The notes under the pieces are model-generated. The model saw nothing but the letters and a program-made list of their open reading frames with translations. It did no database searches and was not told the DNA's origin. From NCBI GenBank assembly GCA_002405525.1, contig DHLY01000131.1, forward strand, positions 1 to 15,972: DNA of 15,972 nucleotides, in the 5' to 3' direction. Of the stretch, positions 6,758-13,627 are shown piece after piece. This stretch comes from Proteobacteria bacterium UBA4656. GTDB lineage: Bacteria; Pseudomonadota; Gammaproteobacteria; Xanthomonadales; Ahniellaceae. The position numbers and the translations under genes are program-made. Positions within the stretch are counted from its first letter, which is position 1; the number at the start of each line of letters is the position of its first letter.

Positions 6758-7119
6758 CGACGAAGATGTGTTGGTGGGTCCTTGCTGCGATCCACGCCAT
6801 GCCGGCTGCTGCGTTGTTCCTGCCGTCCCTGGTCACCCGCCTCTACGGGGTCGAAGGGGGGAGCACCGTATTCCTGTTGCTGCATCATCGTGCCGCGCTG
6901 TTCGCGGTCATCGTGGTGATGTGCGTCTGGGCAGCATTGCGCGCCGAGGTCCGACCGCTCGCCGTCGCGGCGGTCGGATTGAGCATGCTGTCGTTCCTGC
7001 TGCTCTATGCGCTGGCGGGCCAGCCCGGCGCATTGCGCGCGATTGCCGTCGCCGACCTGCTCGGGCTGCCGTTCCTGGCCTGGGCCGCATGGGCCGCATA
7101 CCGGCCGGCGGCCGCCTGA
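6754..7119 (+). CDS. Small four-helix membrane protein of unknown function
   Basis: The 121-residue product has four hydrophobic segments, at about residues 7-24, 44-63, 69-88 and 96-115. It contains a conserved-looking LLLHHRAALFAVIV segment at the start of the second helix. I recognise the general type, small inner-membrane proteins with an HRA(V/A)LF core, which databases often leave as hypothetical or mislabel as enzymes, but I cannot assign a function. The start ATG at 6754 overlaps the preceding short frame as ATGA, with GGGAAG upstream. It is the last gene of the MAPEG cassette and ends 13 bp from the convergent patatin gene, with both stops inside one hairpin. Co-transcription with MAPEG suggests a shared membrane role. 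Confidence 0.75.
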   Translation: MTTKMCWWVLAAIHAMPAAALFLPSLVTRLYGVEGGSTVFLLLHHRAALFAVIVVMCVWAALRAEVRPLAVAAVGLSMLSFLLLYALAGQPGALRAIAVADLLGLPFLAWAAWAAYRPAAA

Positions 7120-7138
7120 GCCCGGTTCGCGCTCAGGC
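7114..7138. terminator. Bidirectional hairpin containing both stop codons
   Basis: GCCTGAGC (7114-7121) and GCTCAGGC (7131-7138) form a perfect 8-bp stem with a 9-nt loop. The left arm contains the TGA of the membrane gene (7117-7119). The right arm contains the TGA of the patatin gene, read on the minus strand (7133-7135). It could stop transcription from both sides in a 13-bp gap. Confidence 0.5.
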
Positions 7139-8347
7139 CGCGCTGCGGGCAGCCTGCCCGGCCGGGAACCAGCGCAGGAAGCGCAGCACGTCTTCGCGGC
7201 GCGCCGACGCGTCGGCTTCGCCGAGCGCGATCAGTTCGCGCGTGTAGTCGGATTCGAACAGCAGGTAACTCGCCAGCGCCGCGCCGCGCGCCGCCCGTCC
7301 GTTGCCCGACACCCCGACGCCGCGCAGCAGGGCGCGCACCGGCGCGGGCAAGGCGCCGATGTGGCGGGCGGCAATGTCGTCGAGGCGCTGGCTGGGTGCG
7401 ATCACCAGCGCCTCGATCGGGCGCAGCGTGGTGTGGGCGCGCGTTTCGGGCGGCAGCAGGGCCAGGGTTGCATTGATGCGCTGCAGCCGTTCGACATCGA
7501 CTGCCAGCGCGTCGAGGAAGATGTTGGACAGCGCATGGCCGGCGATCTGCGCGACCGTCGGGCAGCCCTCGGCCGGCGCGCGCGCGCCGGGCGGCTCGTG
7601 CATGCGGCCGGCGCCGACCACCAGGACGCGTTCCGCGCCGAGGTGGATCGCGGGCGAGATCGGCGCCGATTGCCGCATCGAGCCGTCGCCGAACCACTCC
7701 CGGCGGCCATCGATCGGCAGGTCGGCGGCCGGGAACACGAAAGGAATCGCGGCGGAGGCGAGCAGATGGTCGATGCCGATCGCGTCGCGCACTGCAACGC
7801 GCTGGCTGCGCGTCCACGGCTGGATCTCGCCGGCGGCCTGGAAGAAGGTCACGTGCAGTCCGCTGGAGTAGGACGAGGCGGTCACCGCCAGCGCCTGCAG
7901 GTGGCCCGCAGTCAGCATTTCGGGCAGCCGCTCGAAGCGCACCATCTCTGCCAGCAGCCGGCGCAGCGGGCGGTTGTCTAGCAGGGAGCGTGGGCGCGGG
8001 TGGCGCAGGCGAGCCAGCAGCCAGCCCAACGCCATCAGGGTCAGCCAGGACGCGCCGGTGCGCAGGATGCCGAGTGCGTCGGCGCGATACACGTCGCCGG
8101 CCGACAGGCCCTCCCAGGTGGCGGCGGTCTGCGCCACCGCGGCGTCGAAGTCATCGGCGCGGCAGGCCAGCGCGGCGGCGTTCAGGGCGCCGGCCGAAGT
8201 GCCGGCGATCACCGCGAAGGGATTGCGCCGCGCCGGCATGCCGGCTTCGCGCCGGATCCGCGACAGCGCACGCAGCACCCCCATCTGGTACGCCGCGCGC
8301 GCTCCGCCGCCGGTGAGCAGTAGCGCAGCGGGCCCGTCGTGCGCCAT
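7133..8347 (-). CDS. Patatin-like phospholipase
   Basis: The 404-residue protein has the full patatin set. The oxyanion-loop motif is LTGGGARAAY (G13-R17), the nucleophile elbow is GTSAG (S51), and the second dyad residue is in FGDGS (D221; the family usually has DG[GA]). Patatin proteins hydrolyse acyl groups of phospholipids or other lipids with a Ser-Asp dyad. No signal peptide is seen, so it is probably cytosolic or membrane-associated; a hydrophobic stretch near residues 100-113 (WLTLMALGWLLARL) may touch the membrane. A C-terminal region beyond about residue 300 is probably helical. The ATG at 8347 follows GGAGGG closely. It lies 72 bp downstream of the Reeler-like gene on the same strand and may be co-transcribed with it. 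Confidence 0.92.
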   Translation of the reverse strand: MAHDGPAALLLTGGGARAAYQMGVLRALSRIRREAGMPARRNPFAVIAGTSAGALNAAALACRADDFDAAVAQTAATWEGLSAGDVYRADALGILRTGASWLTLMALGWLLARLRHPRPRSLLDNRPLRRLLAEMVRFERLPEMLTAGHLQALAVTASSYSSGLHVTFFQAAGEIQPWTRSQRVAVRDAIGIDHLLASAAIPFVFPAADLPIDGRREWFGDGSMRQSAPISPAIHLGAERVLVVGAGRMHEPPGARAPAEGCPTVAQIAGHALSNIFLDALAVDVERLQRINATLALLPPETRAHTTLRPIEALVIAPSQRLDDIAARHIGALPAPVRALLRGVGVSGNGRAARGAALASYLLFESDYTRELIALGEADASARREDVLRFLRWFPAGQAARSAA

Positions 8348-8419
8348 GGCGCCCTCCGTGCGGCAGACCGTTGCGCCGCCGTCGCCTCCGCACCCAGCAA
8401 GAAGCGGGCCGTGCCGACC

Positions 8420-9013
8420 TCAGGGCGCGGCGGGCGGTGGCTCGAAGCCGTCGAACGAAAGCGCCTCGTCGAGTGCCAGCAGGTCGGTCAGCGCCTGGTG
8501 CGCGCGGCAGCGCATCGGCGGCGGCTCGGCGCACTCCTCGATCAGGAACGCCCGCAGCACCACGCTGCCGGCGCCGGACGCCGGCGGGTCCCAGCGGAAG
8601 ACCAGGTCGGACTGCGCCTTGGGCACCGCGCTGGTATGCGACAGCGCCCACTGGCCGCACGACGCCAGCGGCGGATCGGGGATCACGACCCGGAACAGCT
8701 TTCCCTCCGAGGGCGCGAAGCTGCCGGCCCCTGTGAACGGTCCCGACTTCGCCCACAGCAGCACGCCGAGCGCGCGGCGCTGCGGATCCGGGTGGACGAT
8801 GCGCAGCGCGGCGCGGCGGCCTGGCGCCCAGGCCGGCGCGTCGGCCAGCAACCGCCATCCGGTCGGCGGTGGGCTGGCCACCGTCGGCCACATCGGCGCC
8901 AACGGCAGCGTGTTCACCTCGCAGACCGGGGCGCGGTTGCTGTGCGCCGATGCGGCGCCCGCGGCCAGGATCGCGGCCGCGCAGACCAGCGGTGGGCAGC
9001 GAAGCGGCTTCAT
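8420..9013 (-). CDS. Secreted Reeler-like domain protein with DGFE tail
   Basis: The 197-residue protein has a signal peptide (about residues 1-23, ending ASA). Its body (about 31-162) fits the Reeler pattern known mostly from animal extracellular proteins: an N-terminal cysteine (C31), YxPG-like [11 protein letters not shown], a GVLLWAKS strand, C119, then [21 protein letters not shown] and [12 protein letters not shown]. The His, Lys-then-FxW and AFLI features follow the family order. The match is by eye and needs a profile search. The C-terminus reads SFDGFEPP, close to the IF.DGFE motif found in secreted Xanthomonadales proteins. I start at the ATG at 9013 because it opens the signal peptide; a longer frame upstream (to 9100) is Arg/Ala-rich. 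A TAGCAT -10-like box lies about 35 bases upstream. The role is unknown, probably ligand binding or adhesion. It is divergent from the DUF1800 gene. Confidence 0.78.
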   Translation of the reverse strand: MKPLRCPPLVCAAAILAAGAASAHSNRAPVCEVNTLPLAPMWPTVASPPPTGWRLLADAPAWAPGRRAALRIVHPDPQRRALGVLLWAKSGPFTGAGSFAPSEGKLFRVVIPDPPLASCGQWALSHTSAVPKAQSDLVFRWDPPASGAGSVVLRAFLIEECAEPPPMRCRAHQALTDLLALDEALSFDGFEPPPAAP

Positions 9014-9047
9014 CGGGGTGGGAGCCTCTCCGGCGGTGGCACAGCGC

Positions 9048-9053
9048 ATGCTA
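9048..9053 (-). promoter_or_regulatory. Possible -10 box of the Reeler-like gene
   Basis: On the minus strand the bases read TAGCAT, about 35 bases before the ATG at 9013, preceded by GGGTT. No convincing -35 box is present at 17 bases, so this rests on the -10 alone. Confidence 0.25.
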
Positions 9054-9102
9054 AACCCGACCCGTGCCAGGCGGCGAGCCGCCAATGCGACGCCGGTCAC
9101 GG

Positions 9103-9130
9103 TTCACCACCCGCGTCCGGACGCCATACT
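9103..9130 (+). promoter_or_regulatory. Possible promoter of the DUF1800-DUF1501 pair
   Basis: TTCACC (9103-9108; four of six matches to TTGACA) and CATACT (9125-9130; four of six to TATAAT) are 16 bases apart. They lie about 45 bases before the DUF1800 start. The region is unusually AT-rich for this window. Weak but plausible. Confidence 0.35.
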
Positions 9131-9173
9131 ACCGGTCTGTAGCAGCGGGCTCGTCGCCTGCAGGGGGCTTCGA

Positions 9174-11021
9174 ATGTCTTGCCGTCGCCTGGTCGTGGCT
9201 GCTTCCGTCCTGCTGACCGTCATGTCGTCCGCGGCCGCGCAGGACGCGATCTTCACCGACGGTTTCGATGCGCCGCGCGGGCCGACCACGCGCGCCGAGG
9301 CGGCGCGCTTCCTTTCCCAGGCAAGCTTCGGGCCGACCCTGGCCGAGATCGACCGCCTGCTGGCGATCGGTTACGACGCCTGGCTCGACGAGCAGTTCTC
9401 CACCCCCGCTTCGCGGCAGTTGCCCTTCCTCGACCAATTGATCCAGGCCGACATCGCGGCCGGCCGGCCGGTCAGCGTGTGGCAGGACCGGCGGCAGGAG
9501 ATCTGGTGGAAGAACGCGCTCGCCGGGCGCGACCAGCTGCGGCAGCGCCTGGCCTATGCGCTGGCGCAGATCCTGGTGGTGTCGGACCGCAACGGCGCGC
9601 TGGAAGGCAATCCCACCACGCTCGCCCACTGGCACGACATGCTCGCCGACGGTGCGTTCGGCAGCTACCGGGACCTGATCGAGAGCGTCACCGTGCATCC
9701 GTCGATGGGGCACTACCTGTCGATGTTCGGCAACCGCAAGCCCGACACCGGCCTGAACATCCGCCCGGACGAGAACTACGCGCGGGAGATCATGCAGCTG
9801 TTCGCGGTCGGTGTGGTGATGCTCGAAAGCGACGGTACTCCGGTCGACGGCAACCCGGCGCAGGCCGGCGTGCAGACCGTGCCTACCTACAGCCAGGACA
9901 CGATCCGCGGCTTCGCGCATGTGTTCACCGGCTGGAAGTACTCGACCTGCATCCCCCCCAACACCGGCAGTCCTGATCCAGGCAACGGCCTCAACTGGTG
10001 GAATTGGGAGTACTGTTCTTCGCAGGCGCAGTCGGTCCCCGGCGACCAGGACTGGCGGCTGCACGCCGGCTGGCGCACGCCGATGCAGCCCTGGGGCGAG
10101 GGCAACACCGTGCGCGGCGAGGTGTACTACGCGCACGAGGGCAGCAAGCAGCTGCTGGTCTACCCCGGCGTGTCTCTGCCCGGCGGCGTGCTGCCGTCGT
10201 CCAGCGGCCGGCCGGCCGGCAGTCGCGCGCGACACGACCTCGGGCTGGCGCTGGACAATGTGTTCAACCATCCCAACGTCGGCCCGTTCGTCGGCCGCCA
10301 GCTGATCCAGCGCCTGGTCACCAGCAACCCCTCGCCCGCCTATGTCGCCCGCGTGGCCGCCGCCTTCGCCGACGACAATGGCGCCGCGCCCGGTGGCAGC
10401 CGTGGCAATCTGCGCGCGGTGGCGCGCGCGATCCTGATGGACCCGGAGGCTCGCAACCCCGCGCAGGCGCCGGCGCATGCCGGCAAGCTGCGCGAGCCGC
10501 TGCTGCGCATCACCGCGCTGTGGCGTGCCCTCGACGCACGCTCGCGCGACGGCGTCATCCGCGAGGGCTGGCCCGAGTACTACGCCGCGCAGGCCGTCCT
10601 GCGCTCGCCCACCGTGTTCAATTTCTACTTGCCGACCTACGCGCTGCCGGGCGAGATCGCCAACGCGGGGCTGGCCTCGCCGGAATTCCAGATCACCACC
10701 GACACCTACATCACGCGCCTGAGCAACGAATTGGGCGGCAAGGTGTACTGGGCGTGGGTGGGCAACCCCGATCTCGGGTCCTGGGACCCGGTGCAGGTCG
10801 ACCTTGCCCGCGACCTTGCGATCGCCGACCAGGCGTCGGTCCTGCTCGACCGCTACGACCTGCTGTTCATGGGGGGGCGGATGTCGGCGGGGATGCGCAG
10901 CGCCCTGCTCGCGCACCTGAACGGAATCGCCCCCGGATCGTGGGACGGCTGGCGCCGCGAGCGCGTGCAGGACGCGCTGTGGCTGATCCTCACCTCGCCC
11001 GAATACATCGTGGAGCGCTGA
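9174..11021 (+). CDS. Exported DUF1800 protein
   Basis: The 615-residue product has a signal peptide (about residues 1-23, ending AAAQ). The mature N-terminus carries IFTDGFD (residues 26-32), an unusual place for a motif normally seen near C-termini. The rest follows DUF1800: an opening ARFLSQASFGPT block, RPDENYAREIMQLFAVGV (about residues 198-216), GFAHVFTGWKY, then HEGSKQLL and NHPNVGPFVGRQLIQRLVTSNPSPAYV in the C-terminal half. An insert after FTGWKY holds a cysteine pair (STC, EYC) that may form a disulfide. The family's reaction is not known. The start is the ATG at 9174, with AGGGGG seven bases upstream. Only two bases separate its stop from the DUF1501 start, so the two are co-translated. 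DUF1800 and DUF1501 genes are widely found as neighbours, implying a joint envelope role. Confidence 0.93.
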   Translation: MSCRRLVVAASVLLTVMSSAAAQDAIFTDGFDAPRGPTTRAEAARFLSQASFGPTLAEIDRLLAIGYDAWLDEQFSTPASRQLPFLDQLIQADIAAGRPVSVWQDRRQEIWWKNALAGRDQLRQRLAYALAQILVVSDRNGALEGNPTTLAHWHDMLADGAFGSYRDLIESVTVHPSMGHYLSMFGNRKPDTGLNIRPDENYAREIMQLFAVGVVMLESDGTPVDGNPAQAGVQTVPTYSQDTIRGFAHVFTGWKYSTCIPPNTGSPDPGNGLNWWNWEYCSSQAQSVPGDQDWRLHAGWRTPMQPWGEGNTVRGEVYYAHEGSKQLLVYPGVSLPGGVLPSSSGRPAGSRARHDLGLALDNVFNHPNVGPFVGRQLIQRLVTSNPSPAYVARVAAAFADDNGAAPGGSRGNLRAVARAILMDPEARNPAQAPAHAGKLREPLLRITALWRALDARSRDGVIREGWPEYYAAQAVLRSPTVFNFYLPTYALPGEIANAGLASPEFQITTDTYITRLSNELGGKVYWAWVGNPDLGSWDPVQVDLARDLAIADQASVLLDRYDLLFMGGRMSAGMRSALLAHLNGIAPGSWDGWRRERVQDALWLILTSPEYIVER

Positions 11022-11023
11022 GC

Positions 11024-12547
11024 ATGGCCGTCCACCACCGCCGCGACTTCCTCCGCCGCAGCCTCGCGGCCCTCGCCGGCAGCGCCGCGTTCGCCGCGCT
11101 GCCAGCCAAGATGGCGTTGGCCCAGGGCGCCAGCCTGCGCCAGCTGCGCGGCGCGGGCATCGACTACCGAGCCTTGGTGTGCATTTATCTCTACGGCGGT
11201 AACGACTGCTTCAACATGGTGGTGCCGACCGATACCGGCGCCACTCCGATCGACCCCGGGCGCAGCTATGGCGCTTATGCGGCGACTCGCACCAACCTCG
11301 CGATCCCGGTCGCCCAACTGCGCGCGCTGGCGCCGGTCCAGCCGCCCTCCGGCGGCGCCCCCTACGGCCTGCATCCCGAGATGGAGGGTCTGGCCCAATT
11401 GTTCAACGCGCAGCGCGCGGCGATCGTGGCCAACGTCGGCCCGCTGGTGCGGCCGGTGAACAAGACGACCTACCAGCAGCCGGGCACGCCCCTGCCGCCG
11501 CAGCTGTTCTCGCACAGCGACCAGAGCGTGGTGTGGCAGAGCCCGCGAGCCGACTCCATCGCGCGCACCGGCTGGGGCGGGCGGCTGGCCGATGTCTTCT
11601 TCGCCAGCAACGCCAACCCGACGCTGTCGATGAACGTCTCCCTGGCCGGCGAGAACGTGTTCCAGGCCGGAGAGAGCGTTCTGCCGTACTTCATGTCGGC
11701 CTCGGGAGTCGAGCGCATCAACATGATCGAGACCGGTGCGGCGAACTGCGCCGACGGCGGACAGGGCTGGAACCGTCGGCGCTGCCTGACCTTCAACGCG
11801 CTGCAGGACGCCACCTACGCACACCCCTTCCAGCGCGCTTATGCCCAACGCCTGCGCGCCACGCGCGAGACCTCGCGCATGGTCGAGGTCGCGCTCGCCA
11901 CGGTGCCGCGCAACGACCCCGTGTTCCAGCCGTTCTGGACCGCGTTCGGGCTCCAGTGGAACGCCACCGATCCGCCGGCACTGCCCGACCTCGGTGAGCA
12001 GTTGCTCATGATTGCGCGCATGATCCGCGCGCGCACCACCCTGCAGATGAGTCGTCAGCTGTTCTTCGCCGGCATCGGCGGATTCGACACCCACGACTAT
12101 CAGTTGAACGACCATGGCCCGCTCCTGCGCCAGATCTCGGCCGGTCTTAAGGGCTTCTACGATGTACTGGCACAGCCGTCGATGGCGCTGACGCAGCAGG
12201 TGACGGCGTTCACGGCGTCCGAATTCGGTCGCACCCTGTCCAACAACGGCGACGGCACCGACCACGGCTGGGGCGGCCATCACGTCGTGGTCGGCGGCGC
12301 GGTGAACGGCGGGCGCATCTATGGCCGGATGCCGAACGTTTCGGGCAATCCGGCGCAGAACCCCGACGACGCGGGCTGGGGTCAGATCATTCCCACCCTG
12401 GCGGTGGACCAGTACGCGGCCACGCTGGCGACCTGGTTCGGGTTGAGCGCCGAGGACCGTGCCGCGATTTTCCCCAACCTGCAATACATGACCGGCCCGA
12501 TGCTGTCGATCCCGGGCTCGGACCTCGGGTTCATGCAGGCGGTCTGA
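11024..12547 (+). CDS. Tat-exported DUF1501 protein
   Basis: The 507-residue protein starts with a twin-arginine signal: HRRDFLRRS, a hydrophobic Ala-rich stretch, then LPAKMALAQ (about residues 1-34). It is therefore expected to fold, possibly with a cofactor or metal, before export. The mature part carries DUF1501 hallmarks: YLYGGNDCFNMVVP (about 56-69), GFDTHDYQLNDHGPLL, TASEFGRTLSNNGDGTDHGWGG and a GGAVNGGRIYG segment. The conserved Asp/His residues around DTH and TDHGWGG resemble the metal-ligand order of the alkaline-phosphatase/sulfatase superfamily, to which DUF1501 has been related; hydrolase activity is inferred only. GGAG lies eight bases before the ATG. It directly follows the DUF1800 gene. 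I see no hairpin immediately after the stop, so read-through into the RidA gene is possible. Confidence 0.93.
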   Translation: MAVHHRRDFLRRSLAALAGSAAFAALPAKMALAQGASLRQLRGAGIDYRALVCIYLYGGNDCFNMVVPTDTGATPIDPGRSYGAYAATRTNLAIPVAQLRALAPVQPPSGGAPYGLHPEMEGLAQLFNAQRAAIVANVGPLVRPVNKTTYQQPGTPLPPQLFSHSDQSVVWQSPRADSIARTGWGGRLADVFFASNANPTLSMNVSLAGENVFQAGESVLPYFMSASGVERINMIETGAANCADGGQGWNRRRCLTFNALQDATYAHPFQRAYAQRLRATRETSRMVEVALATVPRNDPVFQPFWTAFGLQWNATDPPALPDLGEQLLMIARMIRARTTLQMSRQLFFAGIGGFDTHDYQLNDHGPLLRQISAGLKGFYDVLAQPSMALTQQVTAFTASEFGRTLSNNGDGTDHGWGGHHVVVGGAVNGGRIYGRMPNVSGNPAQNPDDAGWGQIIPTLAVDQYAATLATWFGLSAEDRAAIFPNLQYMTGPMLSIPGSDLGFMQAV

Positions 12548-12594
12548 GCGCGCGACGTGGCAGCGCCGCATCGCCGTGCGCCGCTCGCGCCGGC

Positions 12595-12600
12595 TATGCT
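12595..12600 (+). promoter_or_regulatory. Possible -10 box of the RidA gene
   Basis: TATGCT (12595-12600) sits 29 bases before the ATG at 12630, the right distance for a short leader. The same hexamer precedes the VPTL-CTERM gene. No good -35 box is visible. Confidence 0.35.
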
Positions 12601-12629
12601 GGCAGCCCCGTTCCCGATCCCGGTGATCC

Positions 12630-12974
12630 ATGATCCAGCGCTTCGACGTCGGCCCCCGCCTGTCCGAGATGGTGGTCCACAACGGCACGGTCTACCTCGC
12701 GGGACAGGTTCCCGACAGCGAGGCCGCCGACATCGCCACGCAGACCCGCGAGGTGCTGGCCTCGATCGATGCCCTGCTCGCGCGCGCCGGCAGCGACAAC
12801 ACGAAGATCCTGCGTGCGCAGATCTTCCTTGCCGATCTGGCCGACTTCCCCGGCATGAACGCCGTGTGGGAGTCCTGGGTTCCCGCGGGCCAGGCGCCCG
12901 CGCGCGCCACCGTGCAGGCTAGGCTCGCGCGGCCCGGCTGGCGGGTGGAGATCGTGGTGACCGCGGCGGTGTGA
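12630..12974 (+). CDS. RidA/YjgF-family protein
   Basis: The 114-residue protein matches the RidA family over its whole length. It has VHNGTVYLAGQVP (about 16-28), TREVLASIDALLARAGSDNTKILRAQIFLADL (about 39-70), the F..MN.VW.SWV block, and a C-terminal PARATVQARLARPGWRVEI. R92 occupies the position of the conserved arginine that binds the substrate carboxylate, and E107 the conserved acidic position, so deaminase function is likely. RidA proteins hydrolyse reactive enamine/imine intermediates released by PLP enzymes, acting in the cytosol as trimers. This is a compact, YoaB-like member. The ribosome binding site is weak (GGTGATCC). It follows DUF1501 by 82 bp with its own TATGCT box, so a separate promoter is likely. 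Confidence 0.93.
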   Translation: MIQRFDVGPRLSEMVVHNGTVYLAGQVPDSEAADIATQTREVLASIDALLARAGSDNTKILRAQIFLADLADFPGMNAVWESWVPAGQAPARATVQARLARPGWRVEIVVTAAV

Positions 12975-13047
12975 ACGGGTGAGCCTGGTCTCGCCGGCGC
13001 TCCGCTGGTCCGTCACTTCCCGCACGCCCGCGGGCGCGGCGATGCCG

Positions 13048-13317
13048 TCACTGCGGGCGGGCGGCGAGTCCGCCCGCCGGTGCCGCCGGCAGGCGCTGGT
13101 AGACGATGCGCCTGCTGCCGCCCTCGCAGGAGCCGACCACCTTGCGCTCGCCGGTCGTCGCGGGCGTGACGATTTCGAGCGTGTATCGCGGCACGCCGCG
13201 GGCGTCGATCCTGGCCGCGATCTCCTGCTTGAGCGCCTCGCAGGGCTTGGGGCCGGGCGCGGCGGCGGCGGGCAGGGCGGCGATGGATAGTGCGAGGACG
13301 ACGAACCGTATGTGCAT
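13048..13317 (-). CDS. Periplasmic DUF1161-family protein
   Basis: The 89-residue product has a signal peptide (about residues 1-20, ending AAAAPG). A short mature domain has the DUF1161 pattern: CEALKQEIAARIDARGVPRYTLEIV, then KVVGSCEGGSRRIVYQR. The two cysteines, C26 and C64, are at the family positions and probably form a disulfide in the periplasm. The family's role is unknown. I chose the ATG at 13317 because it opens the signal peptide and has GGAG seven bases upstream; the longer frame to 13407 adds an unrelated Arg/Ala-rich stretch. It is convergent with the RidA gene (73 bp apart) and downstream of the tiny membrane protein gene, separated from it by a hairpin. Probably monocistronic. 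Confidence 0.85.
   Translation of the reverse strand: MHIRFVVLALSIAALPAAAAPGPKPCEALKQEIAARIDARGVPRYTLEIVTPATTGERKVVGSCEGGSRRIVYQRLPAAPAGGLAARPQ
13056..13078 (+). terminator. Hairpin that may terminate the RidA transcript
   Basis: GGCGGGCGG (13056-13064) and CCGCCCGCC (13070-13078) pair perfectly over 9 bp with a 5-nt loop. The stem lies about 80 bases after the RidA stop and inside the 3' end of the convergent DUF1161 gene. A second GC palindrome, CGCCCGCGGGCG, is at 13025-13036. Confidence 0.35.
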
Positions 13318-13379
13318 GGCGGGCTCCGGTCGGGGGTCGACGGAATCCTGCGCGAGCCATGCGGCAGCGGCAGGGCGCG

Positions 13380-13420
13380 CCGATGGCGAATCGCGGGCGA
13401 CACGCACCCTGCGCCATCGG
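13380..13420 (-). terminator. Long-loop hairpin directly after the tiny membrane protein gene
   Basis: CCGATGGCG (13380-13388) and CGCCATCGG (13412-13420) form a perfect 9-bp stem. The 23-nt loop is long for an intrinsic terminator. The outer arm abuts the stop codon at 13421-13423. It marks the end of the minus-strand hydrolase cluster before the DUF1161 gene. Confidence 0.4.
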
Positions 13421-13627
13421 TCAATGCCGGGCGGTGCGTGACGCCCACCGCGAGAGGAAGGTCCAGGCTGCGAGCAGCACGCCGCCGATCACCGCATGGC
13501 GCGCCAGCGTGGCGGTTGGCGCCCCGGCGCCCGCAGCCAGCCAGAGGTCGCCGATCGGCAGCAGCAGGGCCGGCCAGAAGCCCGGCTCGCGCCATGTCGG
13601 GGTGGTGCGCGCGACGGTGGTGGTCAA
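13421..13627 (-). CDS. Tiny membrane protein overlapping the hydrolase stop
   Basis: The 68-residue product begins at a TTG (13627-13625) that shares TTGA with the hydrolase stop (13626-13624), a typical coupling overlap. It reads TTTVARTTPTWREPGFWPAL, then two hydrophobic segments: LLLPIGDLWLAAG (about 21-33) and HAVIGGVLLAAWTFLSRW (about 43-60). It ends in a short Arg/His tail. This is clearly membrane-like, and better than the upstream part of the same frame, which is an out-of-frame shadow of the hydrolase. A GTG a few codons later is an alternative start. The family is unrecognised. It probably makes a small inner-membrane partner or anchor for the hydrolase; that is inference from the overlap. 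Confidence 0.55.
   Translation of the reverse strand: MTTTVARTTPTWREPGFWPALLLPIGDLWLAAGAGAPTATLARHAVIGGVLLAAWTFLSRWASRTARH

Noticed and set aside
9129..10916. 595-codon minus-strand frame opposite DUF1800
   Set aside because: Arg/Ala/Val/His-rich antisense shadow of a well-supported family member.
10853..12688. 611-codon minus-strand frame opposite DUF1501
   Set aside because: Same reason: it covers the DUF1501 gene in antisense and shows no domain.
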